From Oscillospiraceae bacterium (GTDB lineage: Bacteria > Bacillota > Clostridia > Oscillospirales > Ruminococcaceae): a stretch of DNA of 64,000 nt. Position numbers and translations under genes: made by a program. The notes beneath the pieces are model-generated. The model searched no databases, had not been told where the DNA came from, and saw nothing but the letters and a program-made list of their open reading frames with translations. Positions 9,271-18,581 of this stretch are shown piece by piece; within the stretch, counting starts at the first letter, position 1; the number at the start of each line of letters is the position of its first letter. The DNA lies in NCBI GenBank assembly GCA_016296505.1, contig JAEDJD010000001.1, forward strand, positions 186,001 to 250,000, read 5' to 3'.

Positions 9271-9307
9271 AAACCGCGAATCAGGCTCAATGACCAGATT
9301 CGCGGTT
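9271..9307 (-). terminator. terminator of the Gld-type operon
   Basis: The arms AACCGCGAATC and GATTCGCGGTT are followed on the minus strand by a run of six T, just after the last gene of the leftward operon. Confidence 0.85.
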
Positions 9308-9320
9308 GAAGGTGATGGTA

Positions 9321-10724
9321 TTATTTCAATTTATCCATGAGCATCTCATAACGGGAGGTGACGCCGCCAGCGCCGGTAAAGCGGTTCAAGCGAACTGTCA
9401 AACCGGTGTAGGTGCCGTTCTGAACAAGATAATAATGATTTTTTTCTTTTTCGATAAAATCGAGCGTCAGCGTATTGCCATCCTGTTCCGTATAAATGAT
9501 CTGGATTGCAGCGTCCTTATCGGGATCCGGCTTTTCATTGAGATGCATCTCAGAAAAGCTCAGATTGGCGATTGTACGGTAGAATGTCTGATAGAGCTGC
9601 ATGATATCCTCATCTTCCATCGCGGAAATGTCGATATCACCGATTTTATACTGATCGTTTGCATAGTCGATATAAAGAGTCTCGTGCAGATCATAGACGT
9701 CGCCCATATTGATTTCAATTGTTTTCAATTTTTGGATATCCGGTTCAGCGCAGAATGGATACATCACCTCGATAGGCTCAATATTCGCAAACGAAGTTTC
9801 GGCACGATTGATCTGAAAGACCTGTTTGCTGTTTGCGTAATAGCCGTAAATCAGCGTTTCATTTTCGTTGCTGGTAACCATATCGCCAAACCAGATTTCT
9901 TCTTTCAGAACGGTTTCTCCATAGGTACCTTCGAGCCATACTTTTGTATGCGGCTGATCGAGACCATATTTTGAGAGGTCGTCCGGCTGATCCTCGACAA
10001 ATGATGAAATCTGCACACGAACAATGATATCCATGAGTTCGCTCATCTCAGCGTTCTGGAGTTTAAAATCTGCCGGCTGCTGCATTGTCCACATCCTGTC
10101 GCTGCCGCGCTTCAGTTCCAGAACAGTCTTGTCATCCTTTTGCACCTTGAAATAATTGACGAGGGAGCTGCTGGTGTCAAAGAGATAACGGTTTTTCAAG
10201 GAGTTCCGGTTTGAACAGAAAACAGTGCCGCTGTTATAGTCGATCGTATAGACATCGGATGAACCGTCCAGCATGGCGTAATAAGCGTCATAGGTTGGCG
10301 TCGCATCGCCGACATAGAGAATATAAGGATGCTCTTTGTCGGTATCGGTGGTATAAACTTTCAGTGTAATGGGATTGGTAAAGCCATAGACTTCTGTATT
10401 TTCGCAGTCAAATGCAACGGTTTTGAGGGAGCGCAGATCGCAGATATAATTACAAATCGCGCTGACCGCATAGACATTGACATTGAATTGCTCGCCCTCG
10501 GTAATCTGCCATAGCCCGTCAATCCAAGTGAAAACGGTTTTGCCTTCCTCGTTATTGATTTCGATATCGGTGACAACATCGGGGTTAATTTGCAGAAGCT
10601 GTTTTGGCTCGCCGATATTTGCCTTTTCTTCATTGATTTTGCTGCGCCGGTCAACAATTATAAAAAGAACTGTCAGCAGGACTGCAGCGACGCCAAGAAT
10701 CCAGATCCAACGAAGCTGCTTCAT
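9321..10724 (-). CDS. DUF4340 domain protein of the Gld-type ABC operon
   Basis: A 467-aa protein with one N-terminal membrane anchor (about 5-24, IWILGVAAVLLTVLFIIV) and a long extracytoplasmic part. The repeated pattern around ITEGEQFNVNVYAV, LKVYTTDTD and YILYVGDATPTYDAYYAML matches DUF4340, a domain found with GldG-like proteins. It overlaps the preceding gldG-like gene by 4 nt and is the last gene of the operon. Its biochemical role is unknown; I infer a part of an envelope complex together with the three upstream proteins. Confidence 0.8.
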   Translation of the reverse strand: MKQLRWIWILGVAAVLLTVLFIIVDRRSKINEEKANIGEPKQLLQINPDVVTDIEINNEEGKTVFTWIDGLWQITEGEQFNVNVYAVSAICNYICDLRSLKTVAFDCENTEVYGFTNPITLKVYTTDTDKEHPYILYVGDATPTYDAYYAMLDGSSDVYTIDYNSGTVFCSNRNSLKNRYLFDTSSSLVNYFKVQKDDKTVLELKRGSDRMWTMQQPADFKLQNAEMSELMDIIVRVQISSFVEDQPDDLSKYGLDQPHTKVWLEGTYGETVLKEEIWFGDMVTSNENETLIYGYYANSKQVFQINRAETSFANIEPIEVMYPFCAEPDIQKLKTIEINMGDVYDLHETLYIDYANDQYKIGDIDISAMEDEDIMQLYQTFYRTIANLSFSEMHLNEKPDPDKDAAIQIIYTEQDGNTLTLDFIEKEKNHYYLVQNGTYTGLTVRLNRFTGAGGVTSRYEMLMDKLK

Positions 10725-12193
10725 GCGTTTCTCCTCCTTAGCCAGACCAGAATGCCGATCGCTGCGACAAGAATCGGGAATCCGACAAATATCGCGATCA
10801 GAACGCTTGCCTCGGTGGAGCTGTTGACGTTCAGACTGTCGAAGGAACGCGCCTTATCCTGAATGTTCATATCCAGATCGGAGTCGTACATCCAAGTGAT
10901 AGAGGTCAGGAAGAGCTGCAGCGGATTGATGAAGTACGCGTTTCTTGCGCCGGCGTCGGTGATGAATTCGGAGGAACCGAAGACGATAAGCTTTGAGTTA
11001 TTATGCTCCTTATCAATGACATACATGGAGAGCACCTGCGGCTGACCTTCTACAGGTTCGGGATCCAGCAGAGTACCGCCGTAAGGGACAGATTTTGCAG
11101 TTGTCTGCGTGCGGATCAGCGTATCGGCAGTCAGCTTTCCGTAATTCGTGCCGTAGATCGTGTAGAAGCTGCGGGAATAGGGCATATAGGTAACGATATT
11201 GTTTACATTCGGGAGCAGCGCCGAGGTCAGGTCTTCGCCGGTTTCGGTATTCGCCTGAATGATATCGCACATCATCGCGTAAACGTCTTTATGCGAGTGG
11301 CGGTTTGCGTCAGTTTCCTCAACGCGGTCATAGTTCATGCCGATGCAGTAATTGCTGAGGAGCATTTCGATATTCCGGAAAACGGTTTTGGAGTCATTCG
11401 GCGACATGAGAACGCTGAGATGGCCGCCTTCTCTTGTGTATGCGAGAATTTTCTTGTATTCAACATCGGTGATATCCCGTTTCGGCGATGCGATGACGAG
11501 GATGCAGCAATCCGCGGGAATCGCGGTATCTGTCATCAGATTCAGCTCTTTCGCGCCATAATTATAGTTTCCGAGGTTGGCGGCGAGCTGCGTCATATCG
11601 GAGAGTGGAACCTCGTCGTGACCGGCAAGGAAGTAGACGGTCGGCATTTCGCCATCGACAACGGATTTCATATAGCCGGTGAAATAGTTTTCCGCACGGA
11701 ATTCCGCGCTGACAATCTGCTCGTTTTCATCGAGCTGATAAGTGTACATCAGCGTACCGGGCAGACGCTTGACCATGCCGTTACAGGAAAAGAGGAAATC
11801 TCCGGCGGAAAGATTGAACACGCCGTCCGGATTGATTTCGCGGAGCGTTTGCGGATCGGTATCCGGATCAAAGTCGATGAGATTGAAGCATTTATGCTCT
11901 TTATAGGCAAGCAGCGTGCGGTAAAGCGCAAGGCATTCGAGATCGCCCTCAAGATCCTTAAGCTTTGTCAGGAAGTAAACGTCAACGGTGACGTTTTTTG
12001 CGTCAAGCTCATCGAGGTATTCTTTTGTAGTATCCGTCAATGTATACATACTGTTTGGCGTCATATCAAAATTGACGTTTATGCGCTCGAAAATCAGATT
12101 CAGCGGAATCGAGACAGCAAGCACGAGAATCGCAAGAATCCATGCGAGCGCTGTAAACCGCTTGTTTTTCGCGGTAATTGATGCTTTGTCCAT
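10721..12193 (-). CDS. GldG-like ABC-associated protein
   Basis: A 490-aa protein anchored at both ends: a hydrophobic helix at about 12-35 and another at about 460-483 followed by LRRRNA. The large outside domain fits the GldG/IftA-type ABC_transp_aux family (NVDFDMTPNSMYTLTDTTKEYL, given here in part as MTPNSMYTLTDTTKEYL, and DCCILVIASPKRDIT). In Bacteroidetes the relatives support gliding; in Clostridia the same gene set occurs without gliding. It is the third gene of the operon, 17 nt after the permease. Confidence 0.8.
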   Translation of the reverse strand: MDKASITAKNKRFTALAWILAILVLAVSIPLNLIFERINVNFDMTPNSMYTLTDTTKEYLDELDAKNVTVDVYFLTKLKDLEGDLECLALYRTLLAYKEHKCFNLIDFDPDTDPQTLREINPDGVFNLSAGDFLFSCNGMVKRLPGTLMYTYQLDENEQIVSAEFRAENYFTGYMKSVVDGEMPTVYFLAGHDEVPLSDMTQLAANLGNYNYGAKELNLMTDTAIPADCCILVIASPKRDITDVEYKKILAYTREGGHLSVLMSPNDSKTVFRNIEMLLSNYCIGMNYDRVEETDANRHSHKDVYAMMCDIIQANTETGEDLTSALLPNVNNIVTYMPYSRSFYTIYGTNYGKLTADTLIRTQTTAKSVPYGGTLLDPEPVEGQPQVLSMYVIDKEHNNSKLIVFGSSEFITDAGARNAYFINPLQLFLTSITWMYDSDLDMNIQDKARSFDSLNVNSSTEASVLIAIFVGFPILVAAIGILVWLRRRNA

Positions 12194-12210
12194 TGCTTAT
12201 CCCTCCCGTA

Positions 12211-12942
12211 TCAGCCACGGCTCCAGCGGCGCTTTTCAATGATAATAATTGTCCAGATCAGCACCACGAGCGTAATCGAAATAAAGAATACGAGATCGGC
12301 GAGGCTGAAAAGCCCCTGTGAGAATGCGCCGAACCGTGCTTCTGTTGAAAACCATGTAAAGACCTTGGCAACCGGCGGCAGCGACTGAATCAGATCAGAC
12401 TGCGTGAAATTGTCAAGGAATACAATCACAATCATGGACGCCTCTCCGAGGACGGCGGCAATGATCGGATTGTCGGTCATTGCGGATATCATGACGCCGA
12501 TCGCAATGCAGACGAGACTCCAGAGGAAGAAGCCCAGATAGCCGCAGACAAGACTGGAGCCGATTACCGAGCCGTGCAGGAACGCAACCAATGGGAAAAA
12601 CAGTGAAAATGCCATCATCAGCAGAAAGACGGTTGCAGCAGCGAAGAATTTTGCAAAGACTACTTGTGTAATGGTAATCGGCGCGGAAAGCCAGAGCGTT
12701 TCCGTTTTCGATTTGCGCTCCTCGGCAAAGGTACGCATCGTCAGCAGCGGAATCAGAAAGATAAAGTAGAAAAAGCTGTTATAAAAAATATTGGAAAATG
12801 AGAATTTCATCACATTGGAATCCATATTGGAAATGCCGTTGATGAAGCTTAGAGAGAACACCATCAGGAACAGTGCGCTGACCACATAAGCAAACGGAGA
12901 GCAGAAATAGGACTGCACCTCCTTTTTATACAGTGAAAACAT
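12211..12942 (-). CDS. ABC-2 type permease (GldF-like)
   Basis: A 243-aa membrane protein with six hydrophobic segments and the usual N-terminus of ABC-2 permeases (MFSLYKKEVQSYFCSPFAYV). The segment RTFAEERKSKTETLWLSAPI is the typical cytoplasmic coupling region of GldF/NatB-type permeases. It is translated directly after the ATPase (1-nt overlap) and should form the channel of that transporter. Confidence 0.88.
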   Translation of the reverse strand: MFSLYKKEVQSYFCSPFAYVVSALFLMVFSLSFINGISNMDSNVMKFSFSNIFYNSFFYFIFLIPLLTMRTFAEERKSKTETLWLSAPITITQVVFAKFFAAATVFLLMMAFSLFFPLVAFLHGSVIGSSLVCGYLGFFLWSLVCIAIGVMISAMTDNPIIAAVLGEASMIVIVFLDNFTQSDLIQSLPPVAKVFTWFSTEARFGAFSQGLFSLADLVFFISITLVVLIWTIIIIEKRRWSRG

Positions 12943-14000
12943 CAGTCCTTCGCCTCCTTTTCGTTTTCGTCAGCATTGGCAGCAGCATTTTTAGCTGCTT
13001 CTTCCGCTTCACGCTGCGCGTCCATTTCCTTACCGAGTTCTTCAAACGCTTCCTCGCGCGTCTGCTCACGCGTCGGCGCGGTCAGTTTTACAAAGACGTC
13101 CTCAAGGCTGGATTTGACGGAAGTGATTTCAAGTACCATACAGTCCTCGGCGATCAGACGCGACATCAGCGGCTTCCGCACGGATTCGGACGCAACCGTA
13201 ACGGTAAACGCATTGATACCCTGAGAATCGAACTCCACATCGTCCACCGAAAGAACGCCCTCGGTATTCCGGACGATCTCGGTGACTTTTGTGATTTCGC
13301 CTTCGATCTTTAAGCGGAGATGCAGATCGCCGCCGACGGACGCTTCCAGATTTGCAATTGTATCGACAGCGCGGATCTGTCCTTTGTTGATAATGACAAC
13401 GCGCTCGCAGACTGCGGTGACTTCGGCAAGGATATGCGTAGAGAATATAATAGTATGTTCCTGTGCGAGATCCTGAATCAGACGGCGCACCTCCATGACC
13501 TGCGTGGGGTCGAGACCAACGGTCGGCTCATCGAGGATGAGGAACTTCGGCGATCCGAGCAGCGCCATAGCAAAGCCGACGCGCTGCCGATAGCCCTTGG
13601 AAAGATTGCCGATGATACGCTTTTGTACGTCCGTAATATGCAGACGCTCCATTGCGTGCGCAACCTGCTTTTTTCGCTCTGTGCGCGGTATGCCTTTGAG
13701 TCCAGCGGCGAAGGTCAGATAATCGTATACGCGCATATCGGGATAGACCGGAGGAATTTCCGGCAGATAGCCGATTTTCCGCTTGACCGCAATCGGATCC
13801 TTGGCGATGTCGTGGCCGTCCACCAAAACGGTACCAGAGGTGGAAGGCAGACATCCTGTAATCATGTTCATTGTTGTGGATTTACCGGCGCCGTTCGGAC
13901 CGAGAAACCCCAGCACTTCATGATCGCCGACTGTAAAGGAAATATCCTGTACAGCCGGATGCGTGCCATAGTATTTTGTAAGATTTTTAATCTCAACCAT
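12942..14000 (-). CDS. ABC transporter ATP-binding protein (GldA/NatA-like)
   Basis: The ATPase of the operon. Walker A GPNGAGKST is near residue 38, the signature LSKGYRQRVG near 138, and Walker B FLILDEPTVGLDP near 160; the switch His is in FSTH. About 220-305 is the extra C-terminal domain common in ABC-2 exporters. The last 30 residues are an unusual charged Glu/Ala tail. The start is ATG 14000 (MVEIKNLTKYYG), because family members begin there; an upstream extension to 14060 is possible but does not resemble the family. It is the first gene of the operon. No convincing promoter was found upstream. Confidence 0.9.
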   Translation of the reverse strand: MVEIKNLTKYYGTHPAVQDISFTVGDHEVLGFLGPNGAGKSTTMNMITGCLPSTSGTVLVDGHDIAKDPIAVKRKIGYLPEIPPVYPDMRVYDYLTFAAGLKGIPRTERKKQVAHAMERLHITDVQKRIIGNLSKGYRQRVGFAMALLGSPKFLILDEPTVGLDPTQVMEVRRLIQDLAQEHTIIFSTHILAEVTAVCERVVIINKGQIRAVDTIANLEASVGGDLHLRLKIEGEITKVTEIVRNTEGVLSVDDVEFDSQGINAFTVTVASESVRKPLMSRLIAEDCMVLEITSVKSSLEDVFVKLTAPTREQTREEAFEELGKEMDAQREAEEAAKNAAANADENEKEAKD

Positions 14001-14420
14001 ATTTTCCGCAAAGCCCCTTTCATCATTGCAGCAGATTAGAATATGAATCGCAGACTGCATCTCCGGTTACCCGTTTCCGGAGAGAATATGACAAGACATA
14101 TTCATTTTATTATCTCAAAACAATGTGAATATACTGTGAATGAATTGTGTATGGTTTATAAATCTACAAGAAAGTCCACCATGAATATCTGTCTGTGCCG
14201 CAAAACTGCCTGCAATCCGACTGAATCGTCTCATACAATATGTAATAGGATCATAGCAACGAGATGTGTTCGCCTAGTGCCTAATAAAGGAAAGTTTGAG
14301 AGTTTATACGCTTTGTTATATTCATAAAAATTATGAACGGCAAAATGAACAAAAAATGAAACATGATTTGGTAAAGTATCCGAAATGCGGCATCAAAGCT
14401 GGCTGTTTCCGGTCAAAGCC

Positions 14421-14449
14421 TTGACAAAGTGAATGAAAAACATTATAAT
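14421..14449 (+). promoter_or_regulatory. promoter of the GH48 cellulase gene
   Basis: TTGACA at 14421-14426 and TATAAT at 14444-14449 are perfect boxes 17 bp apart. The stretch 14001-14420 upstream shows no gene or other signal that I can support. Confidence 0.85.
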
Positions 14450-14455
14450 GATTTT

Positions 14456-14701
14456 AGGTACTGTATAGGTGTCTCTATACGCATTTTAGGGCGTGTGCAG
14501 AAGGTCATTGGAATGGATGCCGGATCGGATGCAGATGCTTTGAATCGTGCGGACATTGTATGCAGGTCGGTTCGGCGTGCCTAAGCACGGGACAGGACGC
14601 CGTTCGCGTACCATAATTATGCACAGTTCGTAGCTTCTCGGACTGACCGTGCATCTATTTAGAAGCGAAAATCTTTCAAACTAAACGAGAGGGGAAAAAG
14701 A
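14456..14701 (+). other. long structured 5' leader of the cellulase mRNA
   Basis: About 245 nt separate the predicted transcription start from the cellulase start codon with no open frame of note. Several inverted repeats are visible: GTATAG/CTATAC near 14462-14480, GGCGT.../ACGCC near 14575-14602, and a longer one with arms ATGCACAGTTCG (14619-14630) and CGGACTGACCGTGCAT (14639-14654). There is no T-run, so it does not look like a simple terminator. It could stabilise the mRNA or act as a regulatory leader. I do not recognise a known riboswitch class. Confidence 0.5.
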
Positions 14702-17221
14702 ATGCAATTCAAGAAAAACAGAGCGATTCTCTCTGCTGTCGTAGCAGCAGCAATGGCATCCAGCGCTTTGATGTCTGTGACTGCATCTGCAGCAGGCCCG
14801 CGCACCAAGGAAGAAAAGTTTGGCGATTCTACATATGCTGAGCGTTTTATGTCCTTGTATGATGACGTCTATACCAATGGTAAGACAAATGGCTACCTGA
14901 GCGATGAGGGTGTACCGTATCACTCCGTTGAGGAGCTGATCTGTGAGGCGCCTGACTATGGTCATGAGACCACTTCCGAGGCTATGTCTTACATCGTCTG
15001 GATCGCAGCTATGCACGACAACCTTGTTAAGGATGGCGTTGTTGATGGCGCGTCTGGTTCCGATCTGGCTGATTCCTGGAAAACGCTGGAGGCTCTGATT
15101 CCTTCCAAGAGCGATCAGCCCGGCTTCTTCCAGAAGACAGAGCTTAGCTCTCAGGTTGCTGCTGAGCATCCGGATGATGTGAAGCTGTATCCGTCCGAGG
15201 GTAATTCCTCTAACACCGGTGTGAACCCGATTCACAAAAACTTCGTTTCCGCATATTCCAGCGAAGGCAGAGAGTATCTGCTGCACTGGCTGGCAGACGT
15301 TGATGACTGGTATGGCTTCAGCGGCTCTGCACGCGGCGAGAAGGGTGATCTGACCTTTATCAATACCTTCCAGCGCGGCGACCAGGAATCTTGCTTCGAG
15401 ACCGTTCCGCATCCGTCCATCGAGACAATGAAGTACGGTAATTCTCAGCAGGGTATGAAGTTCGCATTCCAGGCATCTACTGTTAAGTCTTGGTCTTACA
15501 CCAACGCACCTGACGCTGAAGACCGTGCAATTCAGGCAGCATTCGCAGCAAACCGCTGGGGCGTAGGCGACAGCACCGTTTCTGCTAAGGCTGGTATGAT
15601 GGGTGACTTCTGCCGTAACGATATGTACGATAAGTACTATAAGGAAATCGGCTGCCAGAACATGAACTCTGCTAGCGCAGGCGATAAGGGTAAGCACTAC
15701 CTGATGTCCTGGTACACCGCATGGGGCGGCGCTGCAGACGGCGCGTGGGCATGGCAGATCGGTTGCTCTCACGCACACCAGTTCTATCAGAACCCGCTGG
15801 CAGCATTCGGTCTTCTGTATGATTCCGATCTGAACAAGGGCATGAAGGCTGAAGGCGCAACGAAGGACTATGAGACCTCTCTGGCTCGTCAGCTCGAGAT
15901 GTATCTCTGGCTGTCCTCCGCTGAAGGTCCGTTCGCAGGTGGATGCACCAACTGCTGGATGGGTAGCTATGAGAAGTATCCGAGCGGCGTTCCGACCTTC
16001 TACGATATGGCATATATCGAGCAGCCGGTTTACGCTGACCCGGGTTCCAACAACTGGACTGGTAACCAGTATTGGGCAACCCAGCGTCTTGCTGAGCTGT
16101 ATTATCTGGTATGCCAGGATTCTACTTATGCTTCCAAGGGCTCCAGCATTACTGTTGGTGGACAGAGCATCAAGGAAGCTCTGAAGATCGTTCTGGATAA
16201 GTGGGTTGACTTCTTTGTTGAGAACACCACACTGTCCGATGACGGCGACTTCAAGATTCCGGCATCTCTGAAGTGGTCCGGCGCACCGGAAACCTGGAGC
16301 AATTCCTATAAGGAAAATTCCGGTCTGCACGCTACACTGAAGGATGTCACCAATACTGACCTCGGATGCGTTTGCTCGTTCGCAAATACGCTGATTTACT
16401 ACGCAAAGGCAAACGGCGTTGATGCTGGCGATGCAACTGCAAATGCATCTTCTCTTGAGGCAAAGGCTCTCTACACTGCAAAAGAGCTTCTCGACCGCGT
16501 TTGGACACTCGGCCGTGATGATATCGGCGTAAGCAGAACCGAGCACAATGGCTCTCTGGCACGTTTCTGGGCACAGGAAGTTTATACCGGCGGTAACTCC
16601 GGTACATATCCTTATGGCTATGAAGTTGGTCCGGGCGCAACATTTATCTCCATTCGTCCGATGTATGAGGACGCAGGCGAGTCCTATTCCGAGCTTTACA
16701 GTGAGTTGAAGGCTGCATACGATAAGGACGTTGCTGCTGGCGCAAAGATTAAGGAGTTCAGCGGTACATATTCTTATGGTATGGACTGTGCAACCGATTG
16801 CAGCGAGTTTACGAATGTTGCAGAAGTTGACCTGAACTACCACAGATTCTGGCACGTTGGCGACGTTCTGATGGGTCTCGGCACCATGGCTGAGCTGTAT
16901 CCTGATATGGTTCCAGCTGGTGGGAAGGCCGATACGACCACAACTACAACCTCAACCACAAAAGCAGATCCGACCGACGCTGACTGGGGTAATGTCAACG
17001 AATCCAAAGAGTCCACTCCCGAAGAGCGCGTGGACGTATCCGACGCTGTTCTGCTTGCTCGCTTTGTTGCTGAAGATGCTAGCGCAAAGGTATCTACGCA
17101 GGGTAAGCTGAATGCTGACGTTAACGCAAACGGTAAGCCGGATTCCGAAGATACGGTTAAGATTCTGCGCTTCATCGCAAAGCTGATCCCGTATGAGAAC
17201 CTCGGTACTACAAAAGAGTAA
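14702..17221 (+). CDS. secreted GH48 cellulase with dockerin (cellulosomal)
   Basis: A processive cellobiohydrolase that cuts cellulose from reducing ends and is usually the main enzyme of a cellulosome. Residues 1-31 are a signal peptide ending ASA-AG. About 35-735 is the GH48 catalytic domain, with EAPDYGHETTSEAMSYIVW holding the proposed acid Glu and the family blocks AWGGAADGAWAWQIGC and EGPFAGGCTNCW. A Thr-rich linker (TTTTTTSTTKA) follows. About 757-835 is a dockerin with two calcium-binding repeats; its second half has DVNANGKPDSEDTVKILRFI. At 839 aa it is a normal length for a one-dockerin GH48. The ribosome site GAGAGGGG is good, and the coding sequence is rich in codons of highly expressed genes. 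No cohesin or scaffoldin is in the window. Confidence 0.96.
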   Translation: MQFKKNRAILSAVVAAAMASSALMSVTASAAGPRTKEEKFGDSTYAERFMSLYDDVYTNGKTNGYLSDEGVPYHSVEELICEAPDYGHETTSEAMSYIVWIAAMHDNLVKDGVVDGASGSDLADSWKTLEALIPSKSDQPGFFQKTELSSQVAAEHPDDVKLYPSEGNSSNTGVNPIHKNFVSAYSSEGREYLLHWLADVDDWYGFSGSARGEKGDLTFINTFQRGDQESCFETVPHPSIETMKYGNSQQGMKFAFQASTVKSWSYTNAPDAEDRAIQAAFAANRWGVGDSTVSAKAGMMGDFCRNDMYDKYYKEIGCQNMNSASAGDKGKHYLMSWYTAWGGAADGAWAWQIGCSHAHQFYQNPLAAFGLLYDSDLNKGMKAEGATKDYETSLARQLEMYLWLSSAEGPFAGGCTNCWMGSYEKYPSGVPTFYDMAYIEQPVYADPGSNNWTGNQYWATQRLAELYYLVCQDSTYASKGSSITVGGQSIKEALKIVLDKWVDFFVENTTLSDDGDFKIPASLKWSGAPETWSNSYKENSGLHATLKDVTNTDLGCVCSFANTLIYYAKANGVDAGDATANASSLEAKALYTAKELLDRVWTLGRDDIGVSRTEHNGSLARFWAQEVYTGGNSGTYPYGYEVGPGATFISIRPMYEDAGESYSELYSELKAAYDKDVAAGAKIKEFSGTYSYGMDCATDCSEFTNVAEVDLNYHRFWHVGDVLMGLGTMAELYPDMVPAGGKADTTTTTTSTTKADPTDADWGNVNESKESTPEERVDVSDAVLLARFVAEDASAKVSTQGKLNADVNANGKPDSEDTVKILRFIAKLIPYENLGTTKE

Positions 17222-17254
17222 TTTCGTCTTTTGGTAGATTCTGAATTTTGATTT

Positions 17255-17292
17255 GAACGAAGCACGTCTTTTTTGACGTGCTTCGTTTTTTG
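17255..17292 (+). terminator. terminator of the cellulase gene
   Basis: The arms AACGAAGCACGTC and GACGTGCTTCGTT form a 13-bp perfect stem followed by a T-run. Confidence 0.95.
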
Positions 17293-17305
17293 TTGATTTT
17301 TTCCC

Positions 17306-17334
17306 TTGATTTTCCAGAAGAATTATGTTATACT
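17306..17334 (+). promoter_or_regulatory. promoter of yicC operon
   Basis: TTGATT (17306-17311) and TATACT (17329-17334) are 17 bp apart, about 60 nt upstream of yicC. Confidence 0.75.
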
Positions 17335-17399
17335 ATAAAATGATGAACTATGATTAGATTCCAAGACAATATGCTACATAAAAAGGAGAATTGCAGATT

Positions 17400-18296
17400 A
17401 TGCCGAAAAGTATGACCGGATACGGCAGAGCGCAGCGGCTGGCTGACGGCCGAGATGTGCTTGTTGAGATTCGCGCAGTCAATCATCGTTACTATGAGTT
17501 TTCTGCCAGATTGCCGCGCAGCTGTATGTATCTCGAAGAAAAACTCAAGACCTTTTTGAACGGCAAGATTGCCCGTGGAAAGGTCGAGGTTTCTGTGACT
17601 ATTATCAGACAAGACGGCAAGGACGCACAAATTGTAGTGAATCGCTCCGTGGCAGAAGGGTATGTCAATGCGCTGCGGATGGTCAATGAGGACATGGGGG
17701 AAAATGGCGGACTTTGGCTGAATGATGATATTACACTCAGCTCATTGCTGCGCCTGCCCGATGTATTTACTGTCACGAAGGAGCAGGATGATGAAAATGC
17801 TGTGTGGGATATCGTGTCTGACGCAGCCGGCGAAGCATTGGATTCGTTCATTGCAATGCGTATGGCAGAGGGTGAACGTCTTGCAGCGGATCTGATTGGA
17901 AAGCTTGCTGGTCTGGAATCTATGTTGCAGCAGGTCGAAGCGATTGAACCGAGCGTTGCCGAAAGCTATCGCAATAAGCTGCTTGCAAAGCTGACGGAAT
18001 TGCTTGGCGATACCAATATTGATGAGCAGCGTATCCTGACGGAAACAGCGATTTTTGCTGAGAAAACTGCGATTGACGAGGAGACAGTCCGGCTGCATAG
18101 CCACATCGCACAGTTCCGCACGCTCATGGAAGCGAATGAACCCGTCGGCAGAAAGCTCGATTTTCTTGTGCAGGAGATGAATCGCGAGGTAAATACGATT
18201 GGCTCCAAGGCGCAGGATCTCAGTATCACAAGACTTGTTGTGGATATGAAATCCGAAATAGAAAAAATCCGCGAGCAGATTCAGAATATCGAGTGA
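17400..18296 (+). CDS. yicC: YicC family endoribonuclease
   Basis: A member of the YicC/YloC family, shown in other bacteria to be an RNA endonuclease involved in mRNA and small-RNA turnover. The start MPKSMTGYGRA, the VEIRAVNHRYYEFSARLP block and the C-terminal HIAQFRTLMEANEPVGRKLDFLVQEMNRE region (here HIAQF and KLDFLVQEMNRE) are diagnostic. The length is 298 aa. ATG 17400 is chosen because family members begin there and AAGGAG lies upstream. It is the first gene of yicC-remA-gmk-rpoZ-priA. Confidence 0.93.
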   Translation: MPKSMTGYGRAQRLADGRDVLVEIRAVNHRYYEFSARLPRSCMYLEEKLKTFLNGKIARGKVEVSVTIIRQDGKDAQIVVNRSVAEGYVNALRMVNEDMGENGGLWLNDDITLSSLLRLPDVFTVTKEQDDENAVWDIVSDAAGEALDSFIAMRMAEGERLAADLIGKLAGLESMLQQVEAIEPSVAESYRNKLLAKLTELLGDTNIDEQRILTETAIFAEKTAIDEETVRLHSHIAQFRTLMEANEPVGRKLDFLVQEMNREVNTIGSKAQDLSITRLVVDMKSEIEKIREQIQNIE

Positions 18297-18311
18297 GCGA
18301 AAGGAGCAGAA

Positions 18312-18581
18312 ATGCGGCTGATTAACATTGGTTTCGGTAATATGATCTCATCTGCGCGGCTCGTGACAATTGTGAGTCCCGATTCCGCGCCGATCAAACG
18401 GATTGTGCAGGATGCGCGTGACAGAGGTAGATTGATTGACGCAACCTACGGGCGCCGAACCCGTGCAGTGATTGTGATGGACAGCGATCATGTGATTCTC
18501 TCCGCGATACAGCCGGAGACCATAGCGGCACGTCTTGCCGGCAGTACGGCACCTGCGGAGGAGGAAACAGAGGATGAATAA
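18312..18581 (+). CDS. remA: RemA/DUF370 DNA-binding regulator
   Basis: A small protein (89 aa) of the RemA family, which in Bacillus binds DNA as a ring and activates matrix and osmoprotection genes. The conserved core [20 protein letters not shown] and [20 protein letters not shown] is complete. The acidic tail (EEETEDE) overlaps the start of gmk by 8 nt. It lies between yicC and gmk, its usual place in Clostridia. Confidence 0.92.
   Translation: MRLINIGFGNMISSARLVTIVSPDSAPIKRIVQDARDRGRLIDATYGRRTRAVIVMDSDHVILSAIQPETIAARLAGSTAPAEEETEDE

Noticed and set aside
11003..12181. Open frame of 392 codons on the plus strand
   Set aside because: It is antisense to the GldG-like gene and has no coding features.
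14681..16855. Open frame of 724 codons on the minus strand, opposite the cellulase
   Set aside because: It is fully antisense to the GH48 gene, is rich in Cys, Ile and Arg as expected for a shadow of biased codons, has no ribosome site and no recognisable domain.
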